A stretch of DNA of 64,000 nt from Promicromonospora sp042731755 (GCF_042731755.1 NZ_JBHWLR010000002.1:1-64000); one strand, 5' to 3'. Counted from the first letter of the stretch, positions 41,350 through 50,972 are shown. Notes: a model not told the origin generated them from the letters alone. Numbers and translations are program-made.

Positions 41350-41781
41350 ATGACGCAATCCATGTCCTCGACACGCACTCGCGGGGTGTCCCAGTGGCTC
41401 GCCCTGACGATCGGCGTGGTCTACCTGCTGGTGGGAGCCGTGGGGTTCCTCGTGACCGGGTTCAGCGGGTTCGCCGAGCACGACCACAGCCAGACGCTGC
41501 TCGGGTTCGCGATCAACCCGCTGCACAACATCGTGCACCTCCTGATCGGGGTGGTCGGGATCAGCCTGTGGTCCACCATCGGCAAGGCGCGCACGTTCGG
41601 CTGGCTGCTCGTGGCCGGGTACGGCGCGGCATTCGTGTACGGCCTGTTCGCGGTGGGCAACCCCGAGATCAACTTCCTCAACATCAACGCCGCGGACAAC
41701 GGGCTGCACGCCCTGAGCGTCCTGGCCGGCCTGGCCATCGCGCTCTGGCCGCAGCGCAAGACCGAGGCCGCCGCCTACTAG
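41350..41781 (+). CDS. DUF4383-family membrane protein
   Basis: A 143-aa protein with four helices. The conserved DUF4383 segment LLGFAINPLHNIVHLLIGVVGI is present, with INPLHNIVH as the signature. Function is unknown. RBS GGAG precedes ATG 41350. It is divergent from the CsbD gene across a 173-bp region. Confidence 0.9.
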   Translation: MTQSMSSTRTRGVSQWLALTIGVVYLLVGAVGFLVTGFSGFAEHDHSQTLLGFAINPLHNIVHLLIGVVGISLWSTIGKARTFGWLLVAGYGAAFVYGLFAVGNPEINFLNINAADNGLHALSVLAGLAIALWPQRKTEAAAY

Positions 41782-41809
41782 GCGACGCGTTCGACCGCAG
41801 GGGGCTCCG

Positions 41810-42005
41810 GACGGGGCGGGGGGGGAAGGACGCGACAGGGAGAGCACACAGGAGGGGGGGTGGATAAGGAGGGAAAGGGGGGGGGGCGGGGAGAAAACGA
41901 GGCNNNNNNNNNNGGTACCCTGTCCCGCTCCTCCCCTCGCATGCGTAGTCCCGGACCCGCCGCGCTCTACGGACTGCCCCTCCCCCCCCCTCCTTCTCCC
42001 CCCGG
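41810..42005. other. Assembly gap (10 N at 41904-41913) with low-complexity flanks
   Basis: Ten Ns at 41904-41913 mark a scaffold join of unknown true length. The left flank (41810-41903) is an improbable G/A homopolymer-rich stretch, and the right flank has C/T runs near 41983-42005. Both look like low-quality contig ends. No gene is recognisable in 41782-42047. Sequence may be missing here. Confidence 0.95.
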
Positions 42006-42047
42006 CCCGTTGGTCATGCGCGCGCCCGGGTACCAGAGTGGTGAGCC

Positions 42048-42599
42048 ATGGAACCCGTGCGGCGTCGCCTGCTGGTCGAGACGGCCTTCGTGCTGGGCGT
42101 GCTGGTCAAGGGCCTGGACGGCCTGGTCGAGCTGGCGGCCGGGACCGCGCTGCTGGTGCTGCACCAGGACCGGATCCTCGCGCTGACCCGGGCCGCCGTC
42201 GCGGAGGAGCTGCGGGAGGACCCGCACGACCTCGTGGCGCACCTGCTGCTGAACGAGGCGGCCGGGCTGGACCACGGCGCCGCCCTCGCGGGCGGGCTGT
42301 TCCTGCTGCTGCACGGCGTGGTCAAGGTGGCGATCGTCGCCGCGCTGCTGGCGGGGTCTCGCCGGGTGTACCCGTGGGCCGTGGGAGCACTCAGCGTGCT
42401 CCTGGCCGTGCAGCTCGTCCAGCTGGTGCTGAGCCCCGGCGTCGGCGTCGTGGCGCTGGTGCTGCTCGACGCCCTGATCCTGGCGCTGACCTGGCACGAG
42501 TGGCGCATCGGGCGGTCCTTCCACGACGCGTGGCGCAGCGTGGTGCACGGCTGGTTCCCGCGCGCGTCCCCGCCCGCCTCCTCGTCGACGGACGGGTGA
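42048..42599 (+). CDS. DUF2127-family membrane protein
   Basis: A 183-aa protein with four helices and the DUF2127 opening LLVETAFVLGVLVKGLDGLVELAAGTALL, with conserved KGLDGLxE. Later GLFLLLHGVVKVAIVAALL is the second hallmark (HGxxK). Function is unknown. ATG 42048 is close to the assembly gap, so upstream context is uncertain. Confidence 0.9.
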   Translation: MEPVRRRLLVETAFVLGVLVKGLDGLVELAAGTALLVLHQDRILALTRAAVAEELREDPHDLVAHLLLNEAAGLDHGAALAGGLFLLLHGVVKVAIVAALLAGSRRVYPWAVGALSVLLAVQLVQLVLSPGVGVVALVLLDALILALTWHEWRIGRSFHDAWRSVVHGWFPRASPPASSSTDG

Positions 42600-42602
42600 C
42601 CG

Positions 42603-43184
42603 TCACCCCGCCGTCGGCGGCTCCGTCGTGAACAGGCCCCGGTGCAGGATCGCCCGCGTCGTGCCCAGACGGGCCGGCGCCTCGGCGCCGTCCAGGGCCG
42701 CGGCAGCCGCGGCCTGCACCGCCATCACCATGGGCAGCGTGAGCAGCACGTCCCCGGTGCCGACGCCGGGGTGCACCCGGCCGCGGGACCGGGCCCGGTC
42801 CAGCAGCGGGCCCAGCGCGGCCGCCGTCCGCGCGGCCAAGTCGGCGGTGCCGGGCATCCGGCCGTCCGCGACGACGCGAGCGAGCCACGGGGACTCGAAC
42901 TGCACGTCGAGCAGGAAGTGGAAGAGCCGCTCGGCGCCGTCGTCGGCGTCGGCCAGGGCGGCCGCCCTGGCCTCGATGTCGGTGACGTTGTGCTCCAGCA
43001 CCGCCGAGGCGAGTGCCTTCCGGTTCTCGAAGTGGCGGTGCAGCGTGGTGCGGCTGACGCCGGCCTCGGCCGCGATCTCCTCCAGCGGCACGTCCGGGCC
43101 GCGCTCGGCGAACACCCGGCGGGCCGCCGCCACGAGCAGGTCGCGGTTGCGCGCGGCGTCGCGACGCGTGGGTTCTACCGCCAT
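42603..43184 (-). CDS. TetR/AcrR-family regulator
   Basis: A 193-aa protein from ATG 43184. The N-terminal helix-turn-helix is at about 27-57 (EEIAAEAGVSRTTLHRHFENRKAL), followed by a helical ligand domain. It is divergent from a flavin monooxygenase gene, and the 126-bp spacer holds a 28-bp palindrome, so it very likely represses the monooxygenase and itself. It ends 4 bp from the DUF2127 stop. Confidence 0.9.
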   Translation of the reverse strand: MAVEPTRRDAARNRDLLVAAARRVFAERGPDVPLEEIAAEAGVSRTTLHRHFENRKALASAVLEHNVTDIEARAAALADADDGAERLFHFLLDVQFESPWLARVVADGRMPGTADLAARTAAALGPLLDRARSRGRVHPGVGTGDVLLTLPMVMAVQAAAAAALDGAEAPARLGTTRAILHRGLFTTEPPTAG

Positions 43185-43234
43185 GGGCCGAGGGTAACGG
43201 CCCGGTCCGTGCGGGACGCCACAGGAGGAGGGGT

Positions 43235-43262
43235 TGAAAACGTACATAGATGTACGTTTTCA
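43235..43262. promoter_or_regulatory. 28-bp perfect palindrome, probable TetR operator
   Basis: Arms TGAAAACGTACAT (43235-43247) and ATGTACGTTTTCA (43250-43262) are perfect inverted repeats with a 2-bp AG centre. It is strongly AT-rich in a 73% GC context and sits between the divergent TetR and monooxygenase genes, the expected position for a TetR operator over the promoter. Confidence 0.75.
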
Positions 43263-43310
43263 TGTGGTCGGCGGGGGACACCCGCCGAACCGCTGACGAG
43301 AGGCCCTGCC

Positions 43311-45158
43311 TTGCCCGATCTGACCAGCACCGATACCAGCGAAGCCACGACCGATGCCGCAACTGCCGCCCTCGGGTTCGACCCGGACGCCCTGCGGGAG
43401 AAGTACCGCCACGAGCGGGACCGGCGCGTCCGGCCGGACGGCACGGCGCAGTACCGGCGCGCCGCGGGGGAGTTCGGCTACTACGCCAAGGACCCGTACA
43501 CCGAGCGGGTCGAGCGCGAGCCGCTGACCGACCGGGTCGAGGTGCTGGTGGTGGGCGGCGGGTTCGGCGGCCTGCTCACCGGCGCCCGGCTGCGCGAGGC
43601 CGGCGTCGAGTCGCTGCGGATGATGGACGAGGCGGGCGACTTCGGCGGCACCTGGTACTGGAACCGCTACCCGGGCATCCACTGCGACATCGAGTCGTAC
43701 GTGTACCTGCCGCTGCTGGAGGAGACGGGGTACGTGCCGAGGTGGCGGTACGCACCCGGCGAGGAGATCCGGCAGCACGCCGTGCGGATCGCCGAGCACT
43801 ACGGCCTGTACCGGGACGCCGCCTTCCACACGCGCGTGACGGAGCTGCGCTGGGACGACGCCGCCGACGAGTGGCTCGTGCGCTCCGACCGCGGTGACGC
43901 CTTCCGGGCCCGGCACGTCGTCGTCTCCTCCGGGACGCTCTCGCAGGCCAAGCTGCCCGGCATCCCGGGCATCGAGGACTTCCGCGGCCACACGTTCCAC
44001 ACCAGCCGCTGGGACTACGGGTACACGGGCGGCACGGCGGACGGCGGCCTGACCGGCCTCGCCGACAAGCGCGTCGCCGTGATCGGCACCGGGGCCACGG
44101 GCCTGCAGGCCATCCCGCACGTCGCCCGGGACGCGGCGCACCTGTACGTGCTGCAGCGGACGCCGTCGTCGGTGGACGTGCGCGACAACCGGCCCACCGA
44201 CCCGGAGTGGGCGGCCGGCCTGAAGCCGGGCTGGCAGCGCGAGCGGATGGAGAACTTCCTGGCGATCCTGGCGGGGGAGGACGTCGCGGAGGACCTGACG
44301 GGGGACGGCTGGACCGGCACCGCGCGGCTGCAGCGCCAGATGATCACGGGCGCCGTCGACACGACCCTGGACCCGGCCGAGCGCGAGCGGCTCGACGAGC
44401 TGGCCGACTTCGTCAAGATGAACCAGATCCGGGCGCGGGTCGACGAGGTGGTCACCGACCCGGCCACCGCCGAGGCGCTCAAGCCCTGGTACCGGTACAT
44501 GTGCAAGCGGCCGGGCTTCAGCGACCAGTACCTGCAGTCGTTCAACCGGCCGAACGTGACGCTCGTGGACACCGCGGACCACGGCGGCGTGACCCGGATG
44601 ACCGAGACCGGCGTGGTGGTGGGCGACGACGAGTACGAGGTGGACTGCGTCATCTTCGCCACCGGCTTCGAGGTCGGCGTCTCGGGCGTGGTCTCGGGCA
44701 CGCTGCCGGTCCACGGGCGCGGCGGCGCCCCGCTGCTGGGCGCCTGGGCGCGCGGCCCGCGCACGCTGCACGGCTTCTACACCCACGGGTTCCCCAACCT
44801 GTTCCACCTGGGCGCGGCGCAGAACGCCAACTCGGTGAACTTCGTGCACATCCTGCAGGAGCAGGCCGGGCACATCGCCGCCGTCGTCGCCCGCGCCGCC
44901 AAGACCGGGGCACGGTACGTGGAGCCCACCGTCGAGGCGCAGGACGCCTGGGCCGCCACCATCGCCGAGGCGGGCGAGGGGCAGGACAACTCGGCGTTCC
45001 TCGCCGAGTGCACGCCCGGGTACTACAACGGCGAGGGCACGCGGAAGGGCGGCGCGCCGACGTCGTACAGCCCGGGGCCGGTCGCCTTCCACCGGGTGCT
45101 GGCGCAGTGGCGCGAGGGGGACATGGGTGAGGTGCTGGTCCCCGCGGACCCGCGGTGA
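43311..45158 (+). CDS. Flavin-containing Baeyer-Villiger-type monooxygenase
   Basis: A 615-aa protein. The FAD Rossmann motif VVGGGFGG lies near residue 83, the Baeyer-Villiger fingerprint FRGHTFHTSRWDY (FxGxxxHxxxW) near 225, and the NADPH motif VIGTGATG follows. The N-terminal extension of ~70 residues is typical of cyclohexanone/phenylacetone-type enzymes. The first usable start is TTG 43311 with GAGAGG 8 nt upstream; no ATG or GTG lies between it and the palindrome. It likely oxidises ketones to esters. The substrate is unknown, and regulation is by the divergent TetR protein. Confidence 0.92.
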   Translation: MPDLTSTDTSEATTDAATAALGFDPDALREKYRHERDRRVRPDGTAQYRRAAGEFGYYAKDPYTERVEREPLTDRVEVLVVGGGFGGLLTGARLREAGVESLRMMDEAGDFGGTWYWNRYPGIHCDIESYVYLPLLEETGYVPRWRYAPGEEIRQHAVRIAEHYGLYRDAAFHTRVTELRWDDAADEWLVRSDRGDAFRARHVVVSSGTLSQAKLPGIPGIEDFRGHTFHTSRWDYGYTGGTADGGLTGLADKRVAVIGTGATGLQAIPHVARDAAHLYVLQRTPSSVDVRDNRPTDPEWAAGLKPGWQRERMENFLAILAGEDVAEDLTGDGWTGTARLQRQMITGAVDTTLDPAERERLDELADFVKMNQIRARVDEVVTDPATAEALKPWYRYMCKRPGFSDQYLQSFNRPNVTLVDTADHGGVTRMTETGVVVGDDEYEVDCVIFATGFEVGVSGVVSGTLPVHGRGGAPLLGAWARGPRTLHGFYTHGFPNLFHLGAAQNANSVNFVHILQEQAGHIAAVVARAAKTGARYVEPTVEAQDAWAATIAEAGEGQDNSAFLAECTPGYYNGEGTRKGGAPTSYSPGPVAFHRVLAQWREGDMGEVLVPADPR

Positions 45159-45200
45159 GTCGCCGGGCGCGTCAATGGGGCATATCCGTATATTGGGGGC

Positions 45201-48062
45201 GTGCCTGACGCCGGCTACGACGCGTTCGTCTCCTACAGCCACGACGCGGACGGCGCGGTCGGGCCGGCCCTGCGGGACGGGCTGCACCTGTTCGCGCGGC
45301 CGTGGAACCGGCTGCGGGCGCTGCGTGTGTTCTGCGACCGGCGGGCACTGGACCCGGCTGACGGCCTGTGGAGCACGATCCGGCAGGCGCTGGACACCTC
45401 ACGGTTCCTGATCCTCGTGGCGTCGCCCGGGGCGGCCGCGTCCCGGTGGGTCGGGCGCGAGATCGAGCACTGGCGCACCGGGCCGCGGCGTCCGGTCCTG
45501 ATCGTGCGCACCGGCGGCGAGATCGTCTGGGACGACGCCGCGGGCGACTTCGACTGGGACCGGACCACCGCGCTGCCCCGGGCGCTGCGCGGCTGGTTCG
45601 CCGAGGAGCCCCAGTGGGTCGACCTGGAGGTGCCGCCCGGGCGGCTGAGCCTGCGCGACTCGGTCTTCCTGGACGCGGTCGCGACCCTCGCGGCCCCGCT
45701 GCACGGCCGGGCCAAGGACGACCTGCTGGGCGAGGACGTGGCCCAGCACCGCAGGGCCCAGGGCTTCCGCCGGGCCATGTGGGCGGGGCTCTCCGTGGTC
45801 GCGCTGCTCGCCGTGCTGGCCGCGGCCTGGGCGGCCACGGAACGGACGAGCGCCCTCGAGCAGCGCGACAAGGCCCTCGCCGGCTCCCTCGTCGCCGAGG
45901 CGAGCGCCGTGCGGGACACCCAGCCCGGCCTGGCCCGCCAGCTCCTCGCCGCGGCCTACCGGCTCGCGCCCACGCCGCAGGCGCGGTCGGCGGCGGTCTC
46001 CGGCGACGAGATCCCCCGGGAGCTCACCACCCAGGCCAGCGCCCTCGCGTACTCCGACGACGGTTCGCTGCTCGTCGTCGCCCGCTCGGGGCAGGCCGAG
46101 ACGCCGCTGTACCCGGAGATCGTCGCGCACGTGTGGTTGTACGACGCGCAGAGCCTGGAGGTCCTGTCGGACTGGTCGATGGAGAGCCACGACGGCATCC
46201 CGGCCGCGCGCTTCGTCACGCCCGGGCTGCTGGTCCTGGGGCACGGCGACGAGATCGTGGTGACCGACGTGACCGACCCGCGCGCGCCGGCCGAGCGGGC
46301 CCGGCTCGCGGCGCCGTCGCGCGGGGACGCGTTCGACGTCGCCCCGGACGGCCGCACGCTGGCCGCCGCGTTCGACGACGGGACGGTGCGGCTGTGGGAG
46401 TTCGGTGGGGCGGGCGGGGCGGACGGGACGGACGGGGCCGGCGCCGGCATACCGGCCGGTCCCGTGGCGACCTGGCGGCCGTGTACCGCGGAGGAAGGGG
46501 CGCACCAGGTCGGCTTCGCCGGCTCGGGCGACCTGCTCGCGGTCGGGTGCAGCCTCGGCCCGGACGCCACGGCGGCCGTCTGGGACGTCACCGACCGCGC
46601 GGCGGTCGAGCGGGCAGGGGAGGCGGCAGCCCAGGTGCGCACGTTCGACGTCGCCCCGGACGGACGGCACCTGGTCGCCGAGACGGACGGCACGCTGGTG
46701 CGCTGGGAGATCGCGCCGTCCGGCGACCTGCGCGACCCCACCCCGCTGCCGCTCCCGCTGGACTACGAGGGCTACGTCTCGGTCCTCGCCTACGGCGACC
46801 GCGGGCGGGTCGCCGTCGTCGGCGAGGGCGGGTACGCCCGGGTGTGGGACGTCGCGGGCGAGCCGGCGCTGCTCGTGGAGCTCCGCCTGCCGGCCTGGGA
46901 CGCCATGAACGCGAAGGCCGTCGCCCTCGCGCCCGGGGCGGGCGCGCTGGCGGTCGCGACGCCGGGGTCGGACGCCGGGACGGACGTCGCCGCCGAGGAC
47001 GGGACGGTCCGCCTCTGGAACCTGGCCGACCCGCTGGAGCAGCGCGCGCGGGCGTCGGTCCCGGCCGCCCGCGCGGACCTCGACGTCAGCGCGGACGGCC
47101 GCACCATGGCCGGCCTGGTGGACGGGGACCTCTATGTCGCCGACCTGACCGACCCGCTGCGCCCGGAGTCCCTCGCCCGCACACCCGTGGACATCGCCGC
47201 CGGACCCGACGCCGACACCTTCTTCGGCGAGGTACTGGCCCGGCTCGGCCCGGACGGGAACACCCTGGTGATCGCGAGCGAGGGCGCGCTCGACGTCTTC
47301 GACCTCACCGACCGCGCACACCCCCGGCACGTCGCCACGTGGCCGTCCGGCGTCCCCACGGACCTGGCCTTCCGGTCCGACGGCGACCTGCTCGCCGTCG
47401 CGCGGTTCGACGGCCCGGTCGCCCTCTACGACCCGACCGCCCCGGACGGCCCCCAGCCCGTCGCCGAGGTGCCGACGGCCGGGTCGTCGCTCGTGTTCCT
47501 GCCGGGCCGGCCGGTCCTGGCCGTCGCGGGCACGCTCTCGTCGACCATCGAGCTCTGGGACCTGACCGCGTACCGGACGCCGGTGCAGGTCGCCGTGGAC
47601 CAGAGCCACACCTACCAGGTCGCCGGGCTCGCCGTGACCGGCGACGGCCTGCTGGCGAGCGTCGCCCGGGACAGCAGCGTGCGCACCTGGCGGGTGGTCG
47701 GCGACAAGTTCCTGGCCCGGTCCACGATCACCGACTCGGGCGACGTCAACGACCTGGCAGTCAGCGCGGGCGGCGGGCGGCTGGCCACGCTCGGCCGCGA
47801 CCGGACCCTGCGCGTCTACCGGCTGGCGGAGGACACCCCGACCCTCGACCTCAGCATCTCCGTCGGGGACACGACCCAGGACCTGGTCGGGTTCGTGGGC
47901 GAGGACGTGCTCGCCGTGCGGACCGACCACGGCGCCGTCGACCTCTGGGGCCTCGACGCCGACGCGGCCCTGGAGCGCCTCTGCTCCGGGACCGGGCACA
48001 CCATCACCCGGCAGCAGTGGGCGCGGGTGCTGCCCGACCTCGCGTACGAGCCGCCGTGCTGA
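45201..48062 (+). CDS. TIR-transmembrane-WD40 protein
   Basis: A 953-aa protein. Residues 1-150 are a TIR domain (YDAFVSYSH at 6-14, then LRVFCDRRALDP and SRWVGREIEHW). Glu87 in that last motif aligns with the catalytic Glu of NAD-cleaving TIR domains. One transmembrane helix lies at about 192-213, and a long C-terminal half (about 270-950) is made of WD40 repeats, with recurring DVSADGR and LWDLTD-type turns. The end (TRQQWARVLPDLAYEPPC) is a motif of actinobacterial signalling WD40 proteins. GTG 45201 follows a TATATT box (45189-45194) by 6 nt, so the mRNA may be leaderless. An immune or stress-signalling role is inferred. Confidence 0.85.
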   Translation: MPDAGYDAFVSYSHDADGAVGPALRDGLHLFARPWNRLRALRVFCDRRALDPADGLWSTIRQALDTSRFLILVASPGAAASRWVGREIEHWRTGPRRPVLIVRTGGEIVWDDAAGDFDWDRTTALPRALRGWFAEEPQWVDLEVPPGRLSLRDSVFLDAVATLAAPLHGRAKDDLLGEDVAQHRRAQGFRRAMWAGLSVVALLAVLAAAWAATERTSALEQRDKALAGSLVAEASAVRDTQPGLARQLLAAAYRLAPTPQARSAAVSGDEIPRELTTQASALAYSDDGSLLVVARSGQAETPLYPEIVAHVWLYDAQSLEVLSDWSMESHDGIPAARFVTPGLLVLGHGDEIVVTDVTDPRAPAERARLAAPSRGDAFDVAPDGRTLAAAFDDGTVRLWEFGGAGGADGTDGAGAGIPAGPVATWRPCTAEEGAHQVGFAGSGDLLAVGCSLGPDATAAVWDVTDRAAVERAGEAAAQVRTFDVAPDGRHLVAETDGTLVRWEIAPSGDLRDPTPLPLPLDYEGYVSVLAYGDRGRVAVVGEGGYARVWDVAGEPALLVELRLPAWDAMNAKAVALAPGAGALAVATPGSDAGTDVAAEDGTVRLWNLADPLEQRARASVPAARADLDVSADGRTMAGLVDGDLYVADLTDPLRPESLARTPVDIAAGPDADTFFGEVLARLGPDGNTLVIASEGALDVFDLTDRAHPRHVATWPSGVPTDLAFRSDGDLLAVARFDGPVALYDPTAPDGPQPVAEVPTAGSSLVFLPGRPVLAVAGTLSSTIELWDLTAYRTPVQVAVDQSHTYQVAGLAVTGDGLLASVARDSSVRTWRVVGDKFLARSTITDSGDVNDLAVSAGGGRLATLGRDRTLRVYRLAEDTPTLDLSISVGDTTQDLVGFVGEDVLAVRTDHGAVDLWGLDADAALERLCSGTGHTITRQQWARVLPDLAYEPPC

Positions 48063-48125
48063 TCGGTCCTGCTGATCGGTCCTGCTGAGCCGCGCGCACG
48101 GGACGCCGTCGAGGCATGATCGACT

Positions 48126-50972
48126 GTGGCCACCTCGCAGCAGCGCGTCCCGCCGCCGTCCGTCCCGATGCCCGCCCCGGACCCGTCGGTCCGGGAGGCC
48201 CACGACGTCGCCGCCGACCTCGGCGTCGACCCCGCCACCGGGCTGACCGCGGCCGAGGCCGCCCGCCGCCTGGCCGCCGACGGCCCCAACGAGCTGCGCT
48301 CCCGGCCGCCCGTGCCGCTGTGGCGCAAGGTGCTGGACCAGTTCCAGGACCCGCTCGTGGCGCTGCTGCTCGTCGCGGTGGCCATCTCGCTCGCCGTCTG
48401 GTGGGTCGAGGACGCGCACGGCGTGCCCGTCGACGCCGTCGTCATCGCGGCCATCGTGGTGCTCAACGCGGTGCTCGGCCTCGTCCAGGAGAGCAAGGCC
48501 GAGAACGCCGTCGCAGCCCTGCGAACCATGACCGAGGCCATGTCCACGGTCCTGCGCGACGGGCGCCGGGTCACCGTGCGGTCGGCCGAGCTGGTGCGCG
48601 GCGACGTGCTCGTCCTGGCCGAGGGGGACGCCGTCGGCGCGGACGCCCGCCTGCTGAGCGCGACCGCCCTGCGCGTCCAGGAGTCCTCCCTGACGGGCGA
48701 GAGCGAGGCGGTGCTCAAGGACGCCGCGGCGCTCGCGGCCCCGGCGCCGCTGGGCGACCGGTTCGACATGGTGTTCAAGGGCACCGCCGTGGCCCAGGGC
48801 GTGGGGCGCGCCGTCGTGGTGGCCACCGGCATGAGCACCCAGATGGGCGACATCGCCCGGCTGCTCGACTCGACCGAGGAGGAGGTCACCCCGCTGCAGC
48901 GCGAGATCGCGCACGTCAGCCGGGTGCTCGGGCTCACGGTGATCGGCATCGCTGTGGTCGTGATGGTCCTGGCGGCCGTCGTCAACGACGTGAGCACCCC
49001 GGCCGACCTCGTGACCGTGCTGCTGCTCGGCGTCTCGCTCGCCGTCGCCGCCGTGCCCGAGGGCCTGCCCGCCATCCTGTCGGTGGTTCTCGCCGTCGGG
49101 GTGCAGGCCATGGCGCGGCGCAACGCCGTCGTCAAGAAGCTGCACTCCGCCGAGACGCTCGGCTCGGCGTCCGTCATCGCGTCGGACAAGACCGGCACCC
49201 TGACCAAGAACGAGATGACGATCCAGCGGGTGGTCACGGCGTCGGGCGAGGTCACGCTGACCGGCGTCGGCTACCGGCCGGAGGGGGAGGCGAGCGTGCC
49301 CGACGGCGACGGCGGGGCCCTGCCCCTGACCGACGAGCGGCTCACCCGCGAGGCCGTCATGGTGCTCGGCGGCGGCTCCCTGGCCAACGACGCACAGCTC
49401 CTCGAGTCCGACGGCGAGTGGACCGTCCAGGGCGACCCCACCGAGGCCGCCTTCCTCGTGGCCGCGCACAAGCTCGCCGGCACCGTGGACCGCGTCGCCG
49501 GGTTCGAGCGGCGCGGCGAGGTGCCGTTCACGTCCGAGCGCAAGCTCATGTCCGCGCTCGTGGACCCGCCCGGCGACGGCGCCTGGGCGCTCGTCACCAA
49601 GGGCGCGCCCGACGTGCTCCTGCCGCGCTGCACCGACATCCAGGTCGGCGACGAGACGGTCCTGCTCGACGACGACCGGCGGGCCCAGGCGCTCGCCGAC
49701 GTCGAGCGCCTCTCCCGGCAGGCGTACCGCACGCTCGGCGTCGCCTACCGGCGGGTCCCCGAGGACACAGGGCCCGAGGGGCTGGAGGAGCACGAGTCCG
49801 ACCTGGTCTACCTGGGCGTGGTCGGCATCATCGACCCGCCCCGGCCCGAGGTCGCCGCCGCGGTGGCCGAGGCCCGCCGGGCCGGCGTCCGCGTCATGAT
49901 GATCACCGGCGACCACCCCGTCACGGCCACCCGGATCGCGAGCGACCTGGGCATCGTGGAGCCCGGCGCCCGCGCCGTCACCGGCACCGAGCTGGACGCC
50001 CTGGACGCCGCCGGGCTGCGCGAGACCACTCGCGGCGTCTCGGTCTACGCGCGCGTGGCCCCGCAGAACAAGCTGCAGATCGTCGACGCACTCCAGGCCG
50101 ACGGGCACGTGGTGGCGATGACCGGTGACGGGGTGAACGACGCCCCGGCGCTGAAGACCGCCGACATCGGCGTGGCCATGGGTATCACGGGGACGGAGGT
50201 GACCAAGGAGTCGGCCAAGATGATCCTCGGCGACGACAACTTCGCCACGATCGTCGCGGCGGTGCGCCAGGGCCGGATCATCTTCGACAACATCAAGAAG
50301 TTCCTGCGCTACCTGCTCTCCTCGAACATGGGCGAGGTGTGCACGGTGCTGCTCGGCGTGGTGCTGGCCGGGGTGGTCGGCCTGGAGGGGGCCGCCGGGG
50401 GCGAGGCCGTCGTCGTGCCGCTGCTGGCCACCCAGATCCTGTGGATCAACCTCGTCACCGACTCCGGGCCGGCGCTCGCCATGGGTGTGGACCCGGAGAC
50501 CGACGACGTGATGACCCGGCCGCCGCGCGGTCCGAACGAGCGGATCATCGACGGACGCATGTGGACCGGTGTGCTGAGCATCGGGCTCGTCATGGGCGTG
50601 GCCACGCTGCTGACCATCGACATCTTCCTGCCCGGCGGCCTGGTCGAGGGGAGCGACGACCTCACGGTGGCCCGCACCGCCGGGTTCACCACCCTCGTCC
50701 TCACCCAGCTCGTCAACGTGCTCAACTCTCGCTCCGAGACGACGAGCGCGTTCCACCGGATGTTCGTGAACCGCTGGCTCTGGGGCGCGATCGTGCTCGG
50801 AGCGCTGCTCCAGGTGGCCGTCGTGGAGGTGCCGTTCCTCCAGGTGGCGTTCGGCACCGCCGGTCTGGACCTGGCGCACTGGGCGGTGGCGGTGGGGATG
50901 GCGTCGTCGGTGCTGTGGTTCGACGAGCTGCGGAAGCTGGTGTGGCGGTGGCGGCATCCCGCCGGGGGGTGA
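48126..50972 (+). CDS. P2-type cation-transporting ATPase (Ca2+/Na+-like)
   Basis: A 948-aa protein with full P-type ATPase architecture: an N-terminal cation ATPase domain (GLTAAEAARRLAADGPNEL), an actuator with SLTGES, helix 4 VPEGLPAIL, the phosphorylation site DKTGTLTK (Asp354), KGAPDVLL, the hinge TGDGVNDAPALK, and six C-terminal helices. The PEGLP helix 4 and C-terminal NLVTDSGPALAMG place it in group P2 (Ca2+/Mn2+ or Na+/K+-like). GTG 48126 follows CATGAT (48115-48120), another possible leaderless start. A 13-nt direct repeat (48058-48083) lies just upstream. Confidence 0.94.
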   Translation: MATSQQRVPPPSVPMPAPDPSVREAHDVAADLGVDPATGLTAAEAARRLAADGPNELRSRPPVPLWRKVLDQFQDPLVALLLVAVAISLAVWWVEDAHGVPVDAVVIAAIVVLNAVLGLVQESKAENAVAALRTMTEAMSTVLRDGRRVTVRSAELVRGDVLVLAEGDAVGADARLLSATALRVQESSLTGESEAVLKDAAALAAPAPLGDRFDMVFKGTAVAQGVGRAVVVATGMSTQMGDIARLLDSTEEEVTPLQREIAHVSRVLGLTVIGIAVVVMVLAAVVNDVSTPADLVTVLLLGVSLAVAAVPEGLPAILSVVLAVGVQAMARRNAVVKKLHSAETLGSASVIASDKTGTLTKNEMTIQRVVTASGEVTLTGVGYRPEGEASVPDGDGGALPLTDERLTREAVMVLGGGSLANDAQLLESDGEWTVQGDPTEAAFLVAAHKLAGTVDRVAGFERRGEVPFTSERKLMSALVDPPGDGAWALVTKGAPDVLLPRCTDIQVGDETVLLDDDRRAQALADVERLSRQAYRTLGVAYRRVPEDTGPEGLEEHESDLVYLGVVGIIDPPRPEVAAAVAEARRAGVRVMMITGDHPVTATRIASDLGIVEPGARAVTGTELDALDAAGLRETTRGVSVYARVAPQNKLQIVDALQADGHVVAMTGDGVNDAPALKTADIGVAMGITGTEVTKESAKMILGDDNFATIVAAVRQGRIIFDNIKKFLRYLLSSNMGEVCTVLLGVVLAGVVGLEGAAGGEAVVVPLLATQILWINLVTDSGPALAMGVDPETDDVMTRPPRGPNERIIDGRMWTGVLSIGLVMGVATLLTIDIFLPGGLVEGSDDLTVARTAGFTTLVLTQLVNVLNSRSETTSAFHRMFVNRWLWGAIVLGALLQVAVVEVPFLQVAFGTAGLDLAHWAVAVGMASSVLWFDELRKLVWRWRHPAGG

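Noticed and set aside
45201..50972. TIR-WD40 and P-type ATPase as one defence operon
   Set aside because: There is a 63-bp gap with its own -10-like box before the ATPase and no known link; co-function is not supported by sequence.
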